This document shows positions 61,719 through 64,000 of a DNA stretch of 64,000 nucleotides, in pieces. Numbering within the stretch: position 1 is the first letter of the stretch; the number at the start of each line of letters is the position of its first letter. Origin of the DNA: Hyphomicrobiales bacterium (GTDB taxonomy: Bacteria; Pseudomonadota; Alphaproteobacteria; Rhizobiales; Rhizobiaceae); the NCBI GenBank assembly GCA_900465915.1, contig UBKJ01000014.1:1-64000 (forward strand). The letters are read 5' to 3'. Made by a program: the position numbers and the translations under genes. Below the pieces are notes generated by a model. That model made no database searches and was not told the DNA's origin. It saw only the letters and a program-made list of their open reading frames with translations.

Positions 61719-62996
61719 ATGCTGCATAGACCGATCAACTCTCAGGACGCTTCGGGCCCCGTGTTCAGGAGGCAGGCTGTCGCATTTCAGGCCAATCGCC
61801 TCGACGGCGAGGTGCTGCTTGTGCAGCCCGTTTCCACCAGGGTTCTGTCCGCGCTCGCCGTTGCCGTCATCCTTGCCGCCGTCGTCTTCCTGTCCGTGAC
61901 CCGTTACGCGCGCATGGAAACCGTACCGGGATGGGTCGTGCCTGAAGGCGGATTGGTTCGTGTGGCGGCTCGGCAAGGCGGCTCGGTTGAAACGATCGCC
62001 GTTCGCGAGGGTGAAAGGGTCGCCAAAGGGCAAAAATTGCTTTCCCTCAGCCTTTCATCCGTGCTCGGCGATGAAAATTCCGGGGCGGCGCTTGCCCGCC
62101 AATTAGCTCTGCAAATTGCAGCGACCCAGGCCACGACCGACGCGCAAATCCAGAAACTCCAGGCGGAAGCCGCTCAGCTCGCCGGCCAGAGGGAGATACT
62201 GGAACGGGAAGCCGAGCAACTTGCGCAGCAATTGAAAACTTTGCTCGACCAGAACGTGATCCTCGAGCGCCGGGCTGAGCGCATCGACGCGCTGTCCCGC
62301 CGCGGCGTAACCAACAAGCAGGACGCTGAAACTGCCGAACTCGCGCTTCTCGCGTCACGGAAGGACGCCGCGCTGGCTCAGGCGAGCATCCTTGATCATC
62401 AAAGGCAACTCGCCGATCTCAAGGCGCGTCTCGCCGCCATACCGATCGATATCAAAACCGCGCAGGCGCAAAATCAGGTCAATCTGGCCCTCCTGGAGCA
62501 GAAGCGAACGGAAGTCGCCCTGCAGAACAGCTACGGCGTGAGCTCGAGCGTCAATGGGCGTGTGGTGGCCCTGCCGGTCTTCGCGGGCCAGGACGTCGCA
62601 GCCGGCAAGGTCGTGGCGGTTCTGATACCCGAAAACAGCACGTTAGGCGTCGAGTTGTATGTGCCGTCCCGCGCGGCGGGCTTCATCCGCAAGGGGCAGG
62701 ATGTCCGGCTCAAATATCAGGCTTTTCCCTATCAGAAATTCGGCACGGCCAAAGGCGTCGTTCGCGAGGTTTCAGCGACGCTCTTAAGTCCGGGCGACGT
62801 TCAGATGCCGGAGGAGCAACTGCGGGAGCCGGTTTTCCGCGTCAAGGTGGCGCTGGAGAAGGACAGCGTCGACGCCTACGGAAAGCGCATCCCGATCCAG
62901 CCGGGAATGCTGCTCGAGGCCGATATCGTTTTCGATCGTCGGAGCCTTCTGGAATGGCTTCTCGACCCGATCTATGCCGTGAGCCGCTCGGGATGA
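61719..62996 (+). CDS. HlyD-family adaptor of the peptide exporter
   Basis: A 425-residue membrane fusion protein. N-terminal membrane helix (VLSALAVAVILAAVVFLSVT, about 42-62), then GWVVPEGGLVRVAARQGGSVETIAV lipoyl-like domain, long coiled coil (about 120-270), and a C-terminal beta domain. The pattern (VPEGGLVRV) is that of adaptors for bacteriocin ABC exporters such as CvaA. It follows the peptide gene and precedes the ABC protein by seven bases. Confidence 0.85.
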   Translation: MLHRPINSQDASGPVFRRQAVAFQANRLDGEVLLVQPVSTRVLSALAVAVILAAVVFLSVTRYARMETVPGWVVPEGGLVRVAARQGGSVETIAVREGERVAKGQKLLSLSLSSVLGDENSGAALARQLALQIAATQATTDAQIQKLQAEAAQLAGQREILEREAEQLAQQLKTLLDQNVILERRAERIDALSRRGVTNKQDAETAELALLASRKDAALAQASILDHQRQLADLKARLAAIPIDIKTAQAQNQVNLALLEQKRTEVALQNSYGVSSSVNGRVVALPVFAGQDVAAGKVVAVLIPENSTLGVELYVPSRAAGFIRKGQDVRLKYQAFPYQKFGTAKGVVREVSATLLSPGDVQMPEEQLREPVFRVKVALEKDSVDAYGKRIPIQPGMLLEADIVFDRRSLLEWLLDPIYAVSRSG

Positions 62997-63003
62997 AAAA
63001 ATC

Positions 63004-64000
63004 ATGAACTCTTATCTGGCATGGCTTACGAACGGCAAGCGCTTGCCCGTCATCGTGGCTGCGGAGGCCGCCGAATGCGGTCTCGCCTGTCTGGCGATGA
63101 TCGGAGATTATCACGGCCATGAGGTCGATCTGAACGGGCTCAGGCAGCGCTTTCCCATATCGATCGGCGGCGTGACGCTCAAAAGCCTGATGGATATTGC
63201 GCGAAGTCTGTCGCTTGCTCCGCGCGCCTTGCGGGTCGGACGCGATGCAATCGGAAAGCTCGCATTGCCGGCGATCCTGCACTGGGACCTCAACCATTTT
63301 GTCGTCCTGAAGAGCGTCGGCAAGACAGGCGTGGTCATCCACGATCCCGCGCTCGGCGCCCGTTCGCTCGAATTGTCCGAATTCTCGCAGCATTACACCG
63401 GGGTCGCCGTCGAGCTTACGCCGGGACAGAGCTTCAACCCAATCGTTGCGAAACGCCCGGTCCAGCTATCCGGCCTGTGGTCGAAGCTGACGGGGTTATG
63501 GCCCTCGATTTTTCAGATTCTCGCGCTGTCGGCTGCTTATCAGGTGGCGACGTTCGCGCTGCCGTTTCATATGCAGCTTGTCGTAGACGAGGCCATCGGA
63601 CGCAGCGATTACAACCTTCTGACGATTCTTGCGCTCGGCTTCGGCGCATTGACCCTGCTCCATTGCGGCCTGGAGGCGCTGCGATCATGGATTCTGCGGG
63701 TGACGGGCTCCATGATGCTCTATCAGGTGGCCGGCAACATCGTCAGGCACCTCATACGGCTGCCGCTTTCCTATTTCGAGAAGCGCCATGTCGGCGACAT
63801 CATGTCCCGGATCGAGTCGACCAGCTCGGTTCAGGACGCAATAACCCGGGGCATGGCGGCGGCGCTGGTCGACGGGGTTATGTCCATCATTCTGGCATGG
63901 ATATTGTTCGTCTATTCTCCTCTGCTGGCCGGGATCGTCATAGGATCCCTGGCGTTGACCGTCTGCGTTTCGCTGTTTTTTTATCCAATGATGCGCGCTC
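63004..64000 (+). CDS. C39-peptidase ABC exporter (partial, 3' end beyond window)
   Basis: The first 332 codons are present. Residues 1-135 are a C39 peptidase domain with Cys25 (AAECGLACLAMIGDYHG), His98 (LHWDLNHFVVL) and Asp114 (IHDPALG). Transmembrane ABC segments follow from about 160 (SIFQILALSAAYQVATFALP and RLPLSYFEKRHVGDIMSRIES). The ATPase domain is beyond the edge. It should cleave the leader of the 61380 peptide after its GG and export the mature part. Confidence 0.92.
   Translation, partial: MNSYLAWLTNGKRLPVIVAAEAAECGLACLAMIGDYHGHEVDLNGLRQRFPISIGGVTLKSLMDIARSLSLAPRALRVGRDAIGKLALPAILHWDLNHFVVLKSVGKTGVVIHDPALGARSLELSEFSQHYTGVAVELTPGQSFNPIVAKRPVQLSGLWSKLTGLWPSIFQILALSAAYQVATFALPFHMQLVVDEAIGRSDYNLLTILALGFGALTLLHCGLEALRSWILRVTGSMMLYQVAGNIVRHLIRLPLSYFEKRHVGDIMSRIESTSSVQDAITRGMAAALVDGVMSIILAWILFVYSPLLAGIVIGSLALTVCVSLFFYPMMRA

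Overview
This window comes from a GC-rich alphaproteobacterium, most likely of the order Hyphomicrobiales (Rhizobiales). The evidence is three invasion-associated locus B (IalB) paralogues, a pqqABCDE operon, a SorC-regulated sugar ABC system, an EfeUOB-type iron importer, and TGA-N9-TCA sequences that look like rhizobial RirA iron-responsive operators. Genus cannot be fixed from the sequence. No rRNA, tRNA, CRISPR array or intact insertion sequence was seen.

Layout. 1-13.0 kb: a carbon-catabolism locus. It has a SAF-domain NAD(P)-dependent oxidoreductase, an acetoin-dehydrogenase-like complex (E1 alpha, E1 beta, and an E2 fused to an alpha/beta hydrolase), a convergent zinc alcohol dehydrogenase, a ribose-type ABC importer, a SorC regulator, a PfkB kinase and a lyase of the isocitrate lyase/PEP mutase family. 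A GAACATTTGT motif recurs at its promoters. 13.1-16.3 kb: pqqABCDE, including the 31-residue pqqA. 16.4-20.7 kb: efeU-efeO-efeB-efeM on the minus strand. 21.0-39.5 kb: a long heme-acquisition locus. In order it encodes a FecI-type sigma factor, a FecR-type anti-sigma factor, a HasR-like receptor with an STN signalling domain, a HasA-like hemophore with an RTX-like tail, its type I exporter (HasD/HasE), an autotransporter with 31 PT[EQ]A repeats, an IalB protein, a GT60-like glycosyltransferase, a heme oxygenase, two more IalB-like proteins, an unknown protein, and ExbB-ExbD-TonB.

39.7-50.7 kb is an accessory patch, lower in GC in places. It holds a flavin monooxygenase, DMP19, YcxB and DUF4279 family proteins, a secreted TPR-CHAT protein, a BchE-like radical SAM protein, several orphan small genes and apparent gene remnants. 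50.7-52.9 kb: a second heme/hemoglobin-type TonB-dependent receptor. 53.2-61.1 kb: redox and electrophile-detoxification genes (old yellow enzyme, aldo-keto reductase, MFS exporter, quinone-reductase-like dehydrogenase, isochorismatase-like hydrolase), each near a LysR, HxlR or GlxA-type regulator. 61.4-64.0 kb: a double-glycine-leader bacteriocin-like peptide gene, a HlyD-type adaptor, and a C39-peptidase ABC exporter that runs off the right edge.

How the genes may work together: the heme locus would sense heme at the surface (HasR STN domain, FecR, FecI), secrete a hemophore, import heme with its own ExbBD-TonB, and release iron with heme oxygenase. The autotransporter and the glycosyltransferase inside the same operon suggest a glycosylated surface protein made under iron limitation. 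The small-peptide export cassette at the right edge is the clearest candidate for an undescribed system.
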